Assembly (NCBI GenBank): GCA_029721515.1
Contig: CM056561.1
Location: forward strand, 19,450,635 to 19,514,634
Source of the DNA: Synanceia verrucosa
Taxonomy: Eukaryota > Chordata > Actinopteri > Perciformes > Synanceiidae
Reading direction: 5' to 3'
Length of the DNA: 64,000 bases
A program made the position numbers and the translations under genes. This document shows positions 1-13,400 of the stretch, piece after piece (the first letter of the stretch is position 1; every line of letters starts with the position of its first letter). Below the pieces are notes generated by a model that saw only the letters and a list, made by a program, of their open reading frames with translations, was not told the DNA's origin and did not search any database.

Positions 1-1419
1 CCATTTGGATGCATCTGTATGTACTCAGTGTGTGTGTGTGAGTACATCTGTCCCAATCCCCCTGTATGTGAGTCACTCTGCGTGTGTGTGTTTGTGTGCG
101 CACAGTGGTGCTACATGTACGTGCGTGGAGCACGGCTGTTGCATGTGTATTCACGTGTTTGGCGACTGTTGATGTCGACCCAATGTATTATGCATCATAA
201 GAAGACTATTTGTAAAGCTGCCTTGGCTTTGATTTGACCTGATTGCTGTTTCTGCCTGGGTCACCCAGATTAGACCCAGATTGGAGATGTGTCTCTGGAC
301 TCTGAATTGTAGGCTGCACCTTTTTCCATTTTATCTCCCAGCAATTTTGATGTAATGGCGCTCCAACAGACTATTTAAACTAGGATGGACAGCCTGACAG
401 ACTGAGGGGGGATGTGTACCTCAGCTGAGAGAGAGTCTCAAACTGTTTATGCTGCCTGATGGGTTACATAAGGCCACTGGCAAGACTCTGGAGGGGCCAG
501 CTGTCACCAAAGCACAGCATCCCCTCAAACAGGGGTCAGGCAGAGACTTTACGAAGAAATAGAAAAAGAAATACAAGATAGAATTAAAAGTCTAAGCAGA
601 CAGAGACAGACGCTCCAGCTAAAAAAGAGGAGATTAATGGAAGCAAATTTATTTTAAGGCTGCTCAGTATTATTCTCATCAACCTCAGACACCGACCAGA
701 GTAAAGCTTAATTGTGAGTGATCTTCTCGCACAGAAGATAAGACAAATTGAGCTCCTGATACATGCAGCTAATTGTCTCCTCTCACTTTGTACTCTCACT
801 TCAGAGGTCAATTGAATCGAACAAAAAGACAGGAACATCATCCGTGAGCTCAGCTGCACTCTCCTGTGTATAGCAGCTTTCTAGGGAGTGATATGTGGTA
901 TGTTTGGGGCTCTGAGACGACAGCCAGAATTTTCCCACACAGAGGAGAACAGACATTTTGTGGTGCCAGCAGAAAAAACAAAATATTGCTGCGTTTGTTT
1001 TGTATGCTAGAGGCATACTAATGCAGAAGGACTGCAAGTTTGTGGATCTTATAAGAGCCGAGCGTAAGAGTCACTGACGCTGTGTAAATATCTAAAGTAT
1101 GTTGTTGTGCACAGTTTGACAGATACAAGACAGGAAAAAAAATATATTCCATCACAGTTTGTTCTTGGGGAGGAAGACAAATCATTAAACAGTGAGAAAC
1201 AGTTCGTGGTGTGTCAGCGGATGGAGAGATAGGTTGATGATAGATGGGGAGATGAAGGGGGAGAGGAGAGTTTCAAGGAGACAGTGGGGGAGGTGTGAAG
1301 GAAGGCTTCTGTGGGGAATTATATACAAAATGAACCCTGCCAAAAATGATCCACAGCTTAATTCAACCCACAGGTCATTCAAGATAGTTGTAACTTTCAT
1401 GTTTCCTTCCTCTCTTCAG
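1..1419 (+). other. Intron of the magix-like gene
   Basis: I see no convincing exon here. The first supported exon to the right starts in the middle of a PDZ domain, in phase with missing upstream coding sequence, so this stretch is most simply an intron of a gene that starts left of the window. It contains TG-rich tracts near 30-100 and a purine-rich tract near 1240-1310. The pyrimidine-rich tract at 1400-1419 ends in CAG and serves as the acceptor of the next exon. Confidence 0.6.
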
Positions 1420-4400
1420 CTGCTTCTCTTCTTCCCCACCGTTTTGTGACGGTCCGCCGAGGGAGCCCAGCTGCCAAGAGCGGTCAGATCCGTCCCGGAG
1501 ATCGATTAGAGGCGGTAGAGGGACAATCGGTGGTGACCCTGCCTCATCGGGAACTCGCTCAGATTCTTCGCAGAGCAGGAAACACTCTGCGCCTCACCAT
1601 CGTGCCCCGTCCCAGCACCTGTAAGCATGCACACACATATCCAGGAAACACACAGATACACCTCATTCAGCTTCAGCCTCCAACTTCAATCATCATCTTT
1701 TTTCAGATTCATCAAGCCTTTCAGAAACCACTGAGTATGACCCTGGCAACAGAAGCAGAAAGGGTCAGAGGTCACGTCCAAAGGTGAGTAAAGCACCAGG
1801 ATTAATGATCATCATCATCCACTGCCTGTGTGTAATAAACACCCTCTGCCCTCTCAGCGTGACTCCAGGTATTACAGCGTGGACCTGGATCGGGGCCCCT
1901 CAGGCTTTGGCTTCAGCCTCCGAGGCGGCAGCGAGTACAACATGGGCCTGTACGTCCTGGGACTGATGGAGGGGGGGCCGGCCTCACGGAGCATAAAAAT
2001 GCAGGTCTGTCTTTTTACTGTGTCCATCTCACAATCATCTACGTGCTGTACGTAGAGCACTCTCTCTACTCTTTTACTGCAGTGGGTTTATATAATTGTT
2101 AATTGCACTGCTGTGTGTGAGCATGCAGTTCTATGCAAAATTTTCTTTTGAATAATTTACAATCAAATCAGACATTTGATGAAGTAAGGGTAAAACAATG
2201 CTTACTTCTCAATACAACAATTACAATTATGTGCTTGAATTCTGCTCTTCTGTGTATTTTGCTAACATTTCCAAGACACTTTTTTGAAAAAAAGTAGATA
2301 TTATTTTAACACTGATCTTCTTCATCAGAGCTGGTTTAATGATATTTGATCGGCAATAGATAATCCTGCTAAAGTTCTGAAATTATATCTGCTAAATCAG
2401 CATGTTATCATTGTAATTGTGAGCATTGTGGCCATGATCCACTAACATTGCTGTGTGTGTTTCCATTTTATCCATGTTAAGTCATGAAAGTAAGTTATCA
2501 CAACACAGTAGGCATTGGTAGACATTTTGATGTGTCACAGTAGGAAAAGTACAATTTAGTTTCAGGGTGCAGGTATTGTGGACATTGTAACCATTGTTAA
2601 AATTATTAATAACGCATGGTTTTGCTGCCATGATAAATCAAGTTATAATCAGTCATTTGTATTTGAAGTAACGTGTTTTGCGTTGTGTTTGTGGCTGCAG
2701 GTCAGTGATCAGCTGGTGGAGATCAATGGAGACAGTACAGCAGGGATGACCCATAGCCAGGCGGTGGAGCAGATCCGCAGAGGAGGCCACCGCATCCACC
2801 TGGTCCTCAAGAGAGGAAACGGCTACGTGCCTGACTATGGTGAGACACAGTGGGAGGATTTAGGAATATATCAGGGTTGTTATTGCCTTGTGAAAATTAT
2901 AAGCATGGATGTACGATTTATCATATAAGACATTAAAAACCTCTTTTGCATGTGATGCTTTTGTCTTGTTTCTTCTTCTTTACCTGTGGGACTGATTCTA
3001 ACAAACTTTCTGCCTTTATACTTTTTCTCCCCTCTATGGTGTTTCCTACCCTTTAACCCACCCGGTACTCAACACATTTTCCCTCTGGATTCGCTCTCTG
3101 TTGGTTTTCCTTTCGTTCTGAACATTTTTCACCTTTCTGCTCCACTCCTTCTTTTCTTTTCTCTCCCAGTGGAGCTCTCCAGCTTGTCTCTATGTATGAC
3201 CAACTCCAAGCTAGGCGAGCCTTGCTTCTATGTCATTGGACGGACAGAGAATACGCGGTTGGTAATGGTTCCTGTTAGTTCTCCCATTTTCTGTCTCTCT
3301 ACATTCCTCTACTCAGTCACCACTGCCGTCTTCACTTGAAGTGAAAGATACTGAACAGTGTGTGTTGAACCTCCTTGTTATAAGATGAACTTGGTTGTCT
3401 AGTTATCTGTTATTTCTTGTCAGCTTCCCAAAGTGTAAGCACACTGAATTATTTAATGAAGAAAATGGTAAAGTTATTTTACTGTGCAGCATAGCGGCAA
3501 TCAAATGTGTGTCATATTTCCATTATCTGAATGTTGCAATAAAATAGAAAAGAAGCTGACAGCTGACAAAAAACAGAAAACATAGCTCTTTAATAACAGA
3601 TTACTTAATGCTGTGTGCCAGAGATGTTGCCCTTCCTTTCGTTACCTGCCGATTCAGTATATTCTCTGTTTTCTCCCCCTCTCTCCGTGTAATGTGCATC
3701 CAGGCCGTGAGCACAGAAACGCCCCCTCCCTCCTGCATCACCCCAAGGAGCAGGGTCTGGCTGCAGTAGACTCCATCGGGCGGAAGGGGCGCAGCTCCAA
3801 GCAGAAGAGGAGAAGCAGGTCTGCAAATGGACGCGAGACGGGGGCAGGAAGGAGCAGGAGTAGACGGGGCTCAGAGGGAGGAGGACGCTCAGCTTTACAA
3901 AGCCCCGTCTCTGAGCGGAGAGCGAGGTCTCGGGAAGCTGAGGACAAGAGGAGGAGGAGGAAGAAAGGGTCTCAGAGTTTACCCAGAGATGCCCTCAGGA
4001 AGCATGATGATAGTGACACAGATGGAGGGAGAGCAAGGGCAAGGAAACGAGAGAGGAAGAGAGGGAGAAGCAAAAGCAGAGGAAGGAAAAGTAGAAGTGA
4101 GGAGAGGGTGAGGAAGGTGGAGAATGAAGAGCCTGGAGAGCCTGAGGAGGAAGAGCAGGAGCAGGAGGTGCCCGCTGTTGAGGAGAAGGTGGAAGAAAGG
4201 GTGGAGGTTGTGGAGGAGAGCATCAGTATAGCGAGGGAGGAGAGTGAAGAGGATGTTACCTTACCCATTCCAAGTCCTAATCAAAAGCTTCCCAGACCTA
4301 AACAAGATTTGGAAGTGGAGAATGATGGAAACTGGGACATGGCAGCAGAGTACATGGAACTGAGGAAAGAGAAGGAGGTGAAGGAGGCGCAGGAGGAGGA

Positions 4401-4722
4401 GGAAGAGCAGGAGGAGCAGAGGCCATGGGATGATGACTGGGGTGAAAGCAGAGAGACTGAAGTGAAAGACGATGATGCTCAGAGCTGGCATGTCGAAAGG
4501 CCTTTACCAAGCGTTGCTGCGATAGATCCTGTGTCACAGAGGAAGCCCTTCTCCTTCCTCGCCTCCACACTGTCCGTCAAGGAGCCAGGGGACGATGAGT
4601 CAGAGTCTGGAGACAGCCAATCTGATGCTGCCAGCATCTCGGGCCTCTCGCTGGTTGTGACGGGAGCCGGTGGGCGCCGGTCCGTGGTGCTCCCGGGCCC
4701 CTGGCTCACACCCAGCCAGTAG
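1420..4722 (+). CDS. magix: MAGI-family PDZ scaffold, magix-like (3' part)
   Basis: Exons with consistent phase: 1420-1620, 1707-1783, 1858-2004, 2701-2839, 3170-3261, probably 3317-3359, and 3704-4722 (stop TAG). The first exon encodes the C-terminal half of a PDZ domain (GSPAAKSGQIRPGDRLEAVE). Exons at 1858 and 2701 form the last PDZ domain, with carboxylate loop GFGFSL and a C-terminal half reading VSDQLVEINGDSTAGMTHSQ. The tail is unusual: an Arg/Ser and Lys/Arg-rich tract (about 3780-4110) is followed by a Glu-rich tract (4110-4460). The protein ends PGPWLTPSQ, close to PGPWLVPSEE near the end of human MAGIX, and with the neighbouring X-linked orthologues this favours magix over magi1-3. 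MAGI proteins are membrane-associated scaffolds at junctions and synapses; the role here is inferred. The 5' end is outside the window. Confidence 0.82.
3317..3359 (+). other. magix: Candidate 43-bp coding exon of magix-like gene
   Basis: The exon ending at 3261 finishes on a codon boundary, but the last exon at 3704 needs one base from an upstream exon. A 43-base segment solves this: it follows a CAG acceptor (3314-3316), reads SPLPSSLEVKDTEQ in the required frame, ends with one extra base, and is followed by GTGTGT. The alternative is a CAG acceptor at 3657, which is also in phase but would make a pyrimidine tract coding. The exon is inferred from phase only. Confidence 0.4.
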
Positions 4723-6735
4723 GATGGCTCAGGTGACAGAAGGGAACAGGCTCCCTGGGAGGCGGACAGGGAGGGGAGGAGGCAGCGGCGCCGTCTCTTG
4801 ACTTTTACCAGGAAGTAACGCATGCAGCAGCTGAATGATACAGTATCAGATTCCGTCAGTCTCCCACTGTTGGACTTGTTTTTCTGCAGCTACCCACACT
4901 ACCAACATTTTCACTTTGATATCTGCAGTACAGTCTGAGGTCATATTCTTTGTGCCTTTTAACAGCTAACCTCTGGCTGTCACATTTTAACTCGTAAATG
5001 ACACCAACATGGTAAAGTTATGTCTTTTTTTCTGGTGTAAAAACAATGACATGTCTTTTATGTGTCTGAGGCACTGTCGCCCTCATTATGTTTCACTCCT
5101 CTCTTTGCATTTCTTGTAGCTGTTTCCAGGACAACAAGGCATTTCAGACACCTTGGTTTAACCTACTTCCTGTCACACTCACCTCTCTGCATCTCTGTCT
5201 TCACTCCACTTTTAACAGAGTAAGTCTTCTCTGTAGTACGCCCCCTACTGTACAAAGACATTCATACCTCATGAAGATACTGAGCAATAATAATGTGACT
5301 GTCTAAGACTATCAGCCATCCATTTGTACTGCACCAGGTCCATGTGGTCTGAAAAGAAAACCATGTGACATGTTATCCTCTTTGTCTTACATTGTTCCAT
5401 ATAACTGAATATTTGTTTGTGGTAATGCAAATCCATTTTGACAGCAGGTGTGAAATCTATATTCTGTAAATATTTAGAGAGAAATAATTGGACAGAATAC
5501 TACACTAATTGGAGCCAAGGCCTGATGAGTGTTACTCTAATGTAATACATCATAAGTCTATATATATATATATATATAAATTATATATGAATATATGCAG
5601 TATATCTATATATTACATACAACAGCTACCCAGTCATATTATGTATTGTTGTGTGATGAGAAATTACGTGAAAATTGGTATGTAGCTTTCGTGATGGCTC
5701 AAAACGTAAACAGACTATAAGAAGTATATATTGTACCTACCCTGTTCATAAGTGAATGTTTTGTAATATGCTGCTAGAGTGTGAATTGCGATACTCTATG
5801 TCATACCCTACTTCAGAAGTCAGCAAAAGATGCCAAAAATATGCATCCAGTGTGCATATTATTTCAACTGTACTGTTATATTGTGTATGTGGGGTCAGAA
5901 CATGAAAACACTAGAGACTTCTCTGTGACCATTGTGCCGCGTACAGTTGCCTTGGTAACATAAACCACTTTATCCTAACCACTGATTTTTCTTACTGTGA
6001 AAACCCCTCGTTCTGAGGTCTCTAACACGAGAGAAGGGCAGAATGTTTGGTCAGTTCAGTCATACCAAACAAGGGCCTTTACTGTAAATCCGCAAAATGA
6101 TAAAAATCATAAGCCTCTGCAGAATCTGAGCTCAGCGCTGCGTCAAAGATGGCAAAATAGCACATTGTTTTATTTTGCTCTGTTTTTTTTTAATCTGTTG
6201 TGAACTAAACAGAAAACAGGCTGAATGGATACTGTGAGATGTTATTTTTCTATGAAATGATCTTTTTTGAAATACTCAGGTTTTCAGATGATCTAGATAA
6301 GCCATCAGGAAGAAAAGCTACAAAGTGATTTCACACCAGAGAGTAGATTATTGTATTTAAATATTAAAAGAAATGTTGTGTTGATTTTCTAAGGAGGCAT
6401 TAGTAGACGCAGACTGTTAACACTGTATGTTACCAGCCCATACTTTTCTTTAGGTTGTTGCTATAACTATCCTAACTACAGAGGTGAAAGGAATTACTCA
6501 GTGTGTCCCTGCCCCATGTTTGTACTGTTGTGCTGTCCAGAAATGGCATCACAACATATTATATTCCCCCAACCGATGACCATACAGAGTAGCTTGGTAG
6601 CCTATATGTCAGACTTATTTTATAACATTTGCTATAATGTTCTTTTTTTAGATTTTCATTTCCAGAAGGGGATTATATGACCGAACTGTAAACACATTCT
6701 AATGAAACTGCTAATAAAGTGCTGAACCAATTTCC
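4723..6735 (+). other. magix: 3' UTR of the magix-like gene
   Basis: About 2 kb of AT-rich sequence without exon signals follows the TAG stop. A canonical AATAAA lies at 6713-6718 in a CTAATAAAGTG context, with T-rich sequence just downstream, so the transcript probably ends near 6735. A TA-rich tract lies near 5560-5620. Earlier polyadenylation cannot be excluded. Confidence 0.55.
6713..6718 (+). terminator. magix: AATAAA polyadenylation signal of magix-like gene
   Basis: Exact AATAAA hexamer about 2 kb after the stop codon, followed by a T-rich stretch near 6752. It is the best polyadenylation signal before the iqsec2 promoter region. Confidence 0.5.
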
Positions 6736-8220
6736 TCGGTGGTCATGCATGTCTTATTTTTATTGCTTCTGTTTTTTGAACACCCAAAAGAGAAACACTG
6801 ATGGACAGCAGATGGCAGCAAAAAGATACAAGATTTTTAAGAGAGATGGGATTTGATGTGATGAAGGTATGTGTGTGAGAAGGACATGAAACAAGATGAC
6901 ATTAAATATTGGTTGGCTGGGAAAAATCTGGTCATTTCTCACAGATCAAATATTAAACCTGCCTTCTACAAGAACACGGATTTTACATTTGCCATGCAAC
7001 ACTCAGTCTAATATTAGTTTCCTATAGTGTGCAGCAGAGCACCTGTGTGAGCTATTATATTATAGAGTCAGAGAGAGAGGCGGGTGAATTTATAGCCACT
7101 GTCTCAGTCCACATATGAGCACTTAAGTACTGCCACTAAAAATAACGTCGCTCCCAGGCCTGCTTCGCCACATGTTGTCTTAAGCCGCATCCTTCTGTTC
7201 ATATCAGCTCAGACGTCAAAAAAACGGATATACTACCGCAGTGATTCTGATCCCAGTTCAGCTGCAGCTCTCACTGGATGTGAATAGTCAATAAGTAGAC
7301 CTAAACTATCCACACGAGTTCAACTCAAGATCATGGATATAAATTACAGAGAATTGCTGAATAATGTCAGGAAAGCGCAATGTGGCACTTTGCATTATTG
7401 TTTTCTACATGTAGCACACAGTCACTCCACAGGGTTCCTGCAGTGTGCACTGTGAAGTTACACACAAAGAGGCAAAACGAAGCTCTGCTTGTACCTTCAA
7501 AATAAAATGACTGGTCTGGTCTATTGAGCAATTCTGAATTTGCACCTAAAATGAAAGGTGCATATATGGCAGTCTGATGGGCAAGGGTAAAATAGAAACA
7601 CATCATATTTTCTTCACTAGAATGACTGCACTGTTATTATTCATTTGTTTTGGATTTTGGGGGACTTCTTCAAGGCTAGTGTTGTTTACTGCAGCTCTGT
7701 GATTTGCAGTGCTGTTTTAAACAATACACAAGAACTTATTATATCATTAGAATTTATTTACATTCAGTCGTTGTTTTTTTTTTGTTTTTTTTTATAGTAC
7801 AAAAGTACAAACGTGTAGCCAGGCTGTCTGAACTTAGGGGCAGGTGCCCAACATAAAAGGCACCAGCAAAGTTTTGTTGTATACAGGCCAACCTATACAC
7901 TGCATCACATCCTAGATGCATATATTATCTACCACAGGGCCACCCCCACCAATGAGTGTGTGCTCAGACCAGCATGATTTAGGAAAAGTGGAAAGTGAGA
8001 CTGTATTGCATCATAGTGTTTTATCGCCTATTGAATATACTTTCATAACATGTTTTTATTTATTTGTTTTGCTTTTGGAGGGACTTGCCGTCTCGAAATT
8101 ATTATTGTTTATTACTCTCCAGTCGGTCTTTTGGTTTTCATTAACCTCTTCCTGCAAAATGCAAAATCTGTTTTCCCTGCAGCTCAATGTTATTGTTTAT
8201 GAAGTTGATCTTTTATTTTG
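6736..8220. other. Intergenic AT-rich stretch
   Basis: Sequence between the magix-like 3' end and the CpG-rich block upstream of iqsec2. Reading frames are short and I recognise no protein similarity or structured RNA. T-rich runs occur near 7771-7795. Confidence 0.5.
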
Positions 8221-8224
8221 AAAC

Positions 8225-8560
8225 TCGTTCACCGGATGTTTGACATCAGCGTCTCTTCCTTGACTATGACGCGCGCGGAGGAAAAGCCGCACGCACTGCT
8301 GCAGTTCAGACGCTCGAGCAGCGAAACCTGTGTGTGTTTTCTGCGCCACCGCAAAGAAAGATTCACCGTAGCACTCCCGCAAGGATTACCGACCCGAGGC
8401 AGCCGAAACCCGTCTCAGATAAGTAGGAAATAACTCAACCTGTTCGCTTAAACCGATTTCAGGTCAGCAAAAACACCAAAGTGCGGTTCAAAGATGTGAG
8501 CCTATCGAGACTTTCAGGCGGCCGGTGACGTTCCGGAGAATTGTAGGTCATTGAGAGACG
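8225..8560 (+). promoter_or_regulatory. iqsec2: CpG-rich block, candidate iqsec2 promoter and 5' exon
   Basis: This is a local CpG-dense island in otherwise AT-rich DNA, with clusters such as ACGCGCGCGG near 8270 and many CG dinucleotides to about 8560. It lies about 1 kb upstream of the iqsec2 start codon on the same strand. A candidate donor (CAGATAAGTAGG) lies near 8417-8428. No TATA box is evident. Promoter function is inferred from composition and position. Confidence 0.4.
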
Positions 8561-9555
8561 AGAAGTTTCTATCTTCTGTCTTACAGTGTTTGTGAATGCG
8601 TGGCGTGGAAGTAAACACTTTGTTTTCGGATGAAAAAGCCCACAGGTACTTGACTGTGGGAACTAATCCGAATTTGAAACACTAGGATGTAGTTTTGTGG
8701 GACCAGAGAGGAGGATCCGGACCTGGAGCATGAACTTAGTGAGCCACCTCTGCTCACTTTCTGTGCCGTGAAGACACATCGAGCCATGGGTTGAAAGCGA
8801 CGATGACAGACTGCGGGGATATTCAACGTGGGAGGGAGCAGAATTTTCTGTGTTATGTAATGATTGACAGCGCCTGGTAATTAGTGGCAGATCCTAAATA
8901 ACATCACTCCCCCCATTACCCCTATCCCCCTCCCCCTGTATGTCGAGCAGGCTAAAGAGTACTGATGTATGTGAGATCTAATGGGTTAAACTCTTCAGCT
9001 TAATAAGCAGGATGTGTCACAGGTCATTGGATGAGTTGATGTTAAGCTTGTATTTGATATTTTTTTGCCCAGAGAGCCATTACAGAAATTATAGATCTAC
9101 AATACTTACCTATGTTGTTCCCTCCCCATCAAATCTCAGTCTGTTCTGTTTTAGTTAACATACATCATGATGCCCCAAACTGTTGACCCATACCTTGCTG
9201 ACTTGGCACGGTCCAAAATGACTGTGACTTCCAGAAACCAGACCATCAACAGCTTCTTTTTGAACACTTTTCTCTGCATTGCAATATTTTCAATGGCCAC
9301 TAAGATGCTATAATGCCCGTTTTTGCCCTCAGATTTGGGGATATGTAGTCTTTATGAAATTATCAACCTCTTGATTTCTATAACTTTTGTTTCTGAACAT
9401 CTGAGGCCACCAGTTAATCTTCACTAGAGCCTTTGTTGGTTCCTCCCTCCCCCCCACTCATCAGGGCTGGTGGGGGGGGCGGATCTCGGCCCCGTGGGGT
9501 CGAAGCTGCGGTGGTGGCCGGCAGTGGTCACACACCCAGAGGCAGGGCTCCCACC

Positions 9556-10386
9556 ATGGAGACCAGCCCCGAGAGCCCGAACCGGGCTGTGGAGTACCTC
9601 CTGGAGCTCAACAACATCATCGAGAGCCAGGCCAAGCTCCTGGAGACCCAGCGGCGGCGCATCGAGGAGCTGGAGGGCCAGCTGGACCGGGTCAGTCAGG
9701 AGAACCAGGACCTGAGGCAGGACCGCAGTCCACGGACGCCTGGTTTGGACACTCCAGAGCAGAACCACAACCACAGCCAGCCGCTGTCCCTCCCCATCCA
9801 TCATGGCGGCAGCGGTGGAGGGAATGGTAGCACCTCGGCGGCTCAGGCGGCAGCTGCATCAACCACAGTTCCAGGACCCAGCAGGGAGAGGAGGACCCAC
9901 ACCAGGCTAACCAGAGGTCTCTCCTGCAGCTCCTCAACCACCGAGCGAGACCGGCTGGAACGCACCGACAGCACCGACACCAACACCAGCGCCACCATAC
10001 GGAGAAAGTAAGTTCTCTTTATACACAGAAGCATCTGTTTTGTTCTTCCACCAATCAGTGATGAGCACAACATATCAGAGATAATCCTCACAGTAATGGG
10101 TCCAAACTTTTTTCTCAACGCTTTTTTCTTAAAAACACCACCATGAAGAGTGATGGAGGATTGTGAGTAGAGTGATGAGTGCTTAAGGTGTCCATTACAT
10201 ACGCCATGTGTGACTGATGCCGTGGGCTTTGATTTGTGTAATGATCACAGTCTGTTATGAGAGGTGTGTGGGAGTTGCATAGTAGTGTGCTGAGGAAAAC
10301 TCAAGGGTTAGGGTTTTTTTTTCTCATGGTGATCTGAACTTTCTGGACCAGTGAAGCCCTTCTGACATCCACCTACCACTTGCTAA

Positions 10387-10426
<40 letters not shown>

Positions 10427-13400
10427 TAGTGAGTGAGTGAGTGAGAGAGAGAGAGAGAGAGACCAATTCAAGGCTGACCTGAAGTGCTGCAACACAGCTT
10501 TGGCAAACAGCAAGTGCATCTGTCCTCGCTTTTACTTAACCACGCACACACGGATAAGAGTCGGCTTTTGTTCAGGAAGCATTAAGCTTTTGTGAGTAGG
10601 CAGCAATTCATGTGAGGGAAAAAAGTACATAGTGAAATTTAGTGTTGCAGTCTTAGCGACAGAGACCATTGGTCCTTGTGTGCATGACAACATATCTCTG
10701 CATGTCTCAGCAATTATTACTGGATTGCTCGCTATCTGTTTTCTCACAGTCCCAATCCTCTCGCCAGAGATTAATTCAGACATGACCAAATCCCTTATTG
10801 ATTACGTTGTCTTTTCCTCTGCCGTATGCCTCTCCAGCCCCACCCACCCCAAATTCCTCAGGGGTGACTTAGTCATTAGACAGAAGCACATATTAGTTAT
10901 TTATGTAGGTGTTAAATGCAATGATGAATTGTAAATGTAGATCTCGCTGATCCTCCCTTGTTAATTGCCTGTAGCGGTGGTGGCTGACTTTGGATCCAGG
11001 CTCAGGCAAGCATCTCATATGAAGTGTCACATTTAATAAAGAGTCACCCATGCAGCAGAGCCCATATTGTCCCTGTCTGGCTGTGACTCAGCCTGAACCC
11101 AAAGTTGCCTGTTAGCTTAGGTCAGTGACAAAAACCCTCTCCCTCTGATGACGAATCAGATGCAAACATGGAGCTCTTGGTTGTTCAGTGTCCGTGACGC
11201 TCTAAAAATGGCTCTGATCAGAGAGTGAGACAGAAGGAAAGTGACTGAGCGACCTCACTCAGTGTGCCTCAGTCTGAAAGAGAAAAGGTGGAACACACAC
11301 ACTGCTTTTCCATCTGTCAACAGAGAGGCAGGAGGGGGGAGTCTGGGCCAGAGAAGGCAAGGCTCAAAGAGCTACCTTTGTTTTTGTCCAATTAGTATTT
11401 GTTCCTCCAGCAGGAGTCCTCTGTTCTGTTCCTCTCTTAACCAAGGATTTTGATTCTGGACAAAGAAACTGAATCCATTTACTGACCCCCTTTTTTTTGC
11501 CCATGTGTGCAGCAACTGCATCAAAACAAAGTCACTCCTCTCCTGTCTCCCAGCGGCACTCCGTTAACAGCTGTCCCAAAATGCTACCCTATATTTCACT
11601 CGTCTCCTCCTGTTAATGGCAGTGTGAACAATGTGAGTCTGACTGAAGCTTTGGGGTGAGATAGATGTTTTTTTGACAAGTCAAGACTGCCCTTTGAAAA
11701 GCAGCAGGGTCAAGGCCAAAACCGCGGGTCGCTGTGAGCGCGGCAGATGTTTTTCTGTTGTTATTTTGGGGAGAGGTCACGCAAGTGCGTTTTGGATGAG
11801 CCTGTGTCTTTATGTAATGTATGTGCTTGTGCAAAAAAATTGTGAAACAGGGTGGGAGGCACACGCACAGTGCATGAGAGATTAATTAGTGTGACCGGTG
11901 TATAATTACCACTGGCCAAGGGTGATAATTACTGCTGTGTGTGTATATGTGTGTACACCCTGCAGGATGTCACCTGGGATGTCCATTAATAGACAGCTAA
12001 TGTGGCCTTGCAGCCGGCCGCACAGCTGTCATGTTTCCCATGATGTGACAGCCCTCACCACATGTGTGAGAGATCCTTCATTATGTGCTGCGTAGATGCT
12101 GCCTCCCTCGTGGGACGATAGGCAGGGGCGGATGGAGGTCCTGGTGACAGCCCCCAGCGGTGGTGATACTCTGAGCGCTATTATTACATAACAGTTAGCT
12201 TTTCCCTGCTTCACTTGGCTCTCAATGTGACCAAGGAGAGTGTTCAGAAGCTCCCTGAAAGGCCTGCAAAGGTGCTCCATCTCCCTCTCACCCCCTCCAC
12301 TGTATGCATGTGCTCTGAAATTTGCATTCATTCTGGGAAACAGTAATGGACTTTTTGTTTCAGAAGTAGCCTTAATTGCTCATTTTTTGTAAGCCCATCC
12401 CCTTTACAACCCCCACTCCTCTCTCGCTCTCTTTCTTTTTAACTCTCTCTCTCACATACCCACGTACACACTCACTCTCTCCCCCTCACTGTTTCTGTTT
12501 CCCACTGCTGCAGATATGACTCAGAGAAGCTGCAGAAATTACTTTTGTGCTATTCTCTTCTCTCTTCCCCTCTTCACTCACCCTCTTTTTATTCCTGCTG
12601 CAAACTGAAGCACAGTCATTGTTCCCAACATCGGGGTTGCTCTTTCTCTGAATTAATAGCTGATAATGTGTTCTTTTTCCGCTAGAATTGTACATCCCAG
12701 AGCAGCTAAGATAGTGCAGAGAAAATGAACTGGCCCCGGGCTAATGTGTGGGTTAGCTCAGCTGTGCTGACCTGCTCCAAACAGTCTGTGTGATGTGATG
12801 GGAGGTAATTTATCCTCTCAGGAGCTCACCAGGACTTTCTAGCAAATGTAATATAAAGTGAAGTTACAGCTGTCATTTTCTCAGGAATCCAATTTTGCTC
12901 CCCTTTTTATGTATTTTCTATGTCAGGATCACGTCGTGGATTAGAAGGGTGAATATCGCTAACAGTGCTGATGATTATTGTGATGCAGCGAAGCTTGATG
13001 TAAATGTAAATGATTGATGTGTGTGGGAGGCGAGTTTCCGTGGGTGGTGGGTGTTATTTTATTTTATTTATTTTTCTTTTTTTTTTGCCTGAGTGCAGTG
13101 AGCGTTCATGGCTTCATACAGTGAGCACAAGTGGATTTTTTTTAACTTACATTTATTTAGTCACATCTTGCTCAGGATTCATGAGGATTCATATCTTCAG
13201 GTATCAGGGGCTCAGTGAAAAGTGTGAGTAGACAGACCAACGGCCTTAGTTCTGGTTCTGCAGATGGTCAGGTTCATCACAATGAGGCTCAGATGGTTTT
13301 ATGCTAAATGCACAATCACTATCCTTTTTTTATTGACATACATATTACATGTAAAGGCAGAGTGCCTTTTATGTTCTATAACTATCTGTCTGCATTCATC

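Noticed and set aside
3658..3703. Alternative acceptor at 3657 for the last magix exon
   Set aside because: It is in phase, but the added segment is a pyrimidine tract typical of an intron end; the CAG at 3701-3703 is a better acceptor.
12507..12560. Possible small iqsec2 exon after TGCTGCAG reading YDSEKLQ
   Set aside because: The acceptor is good, but no convincing donor in the right phase follows.
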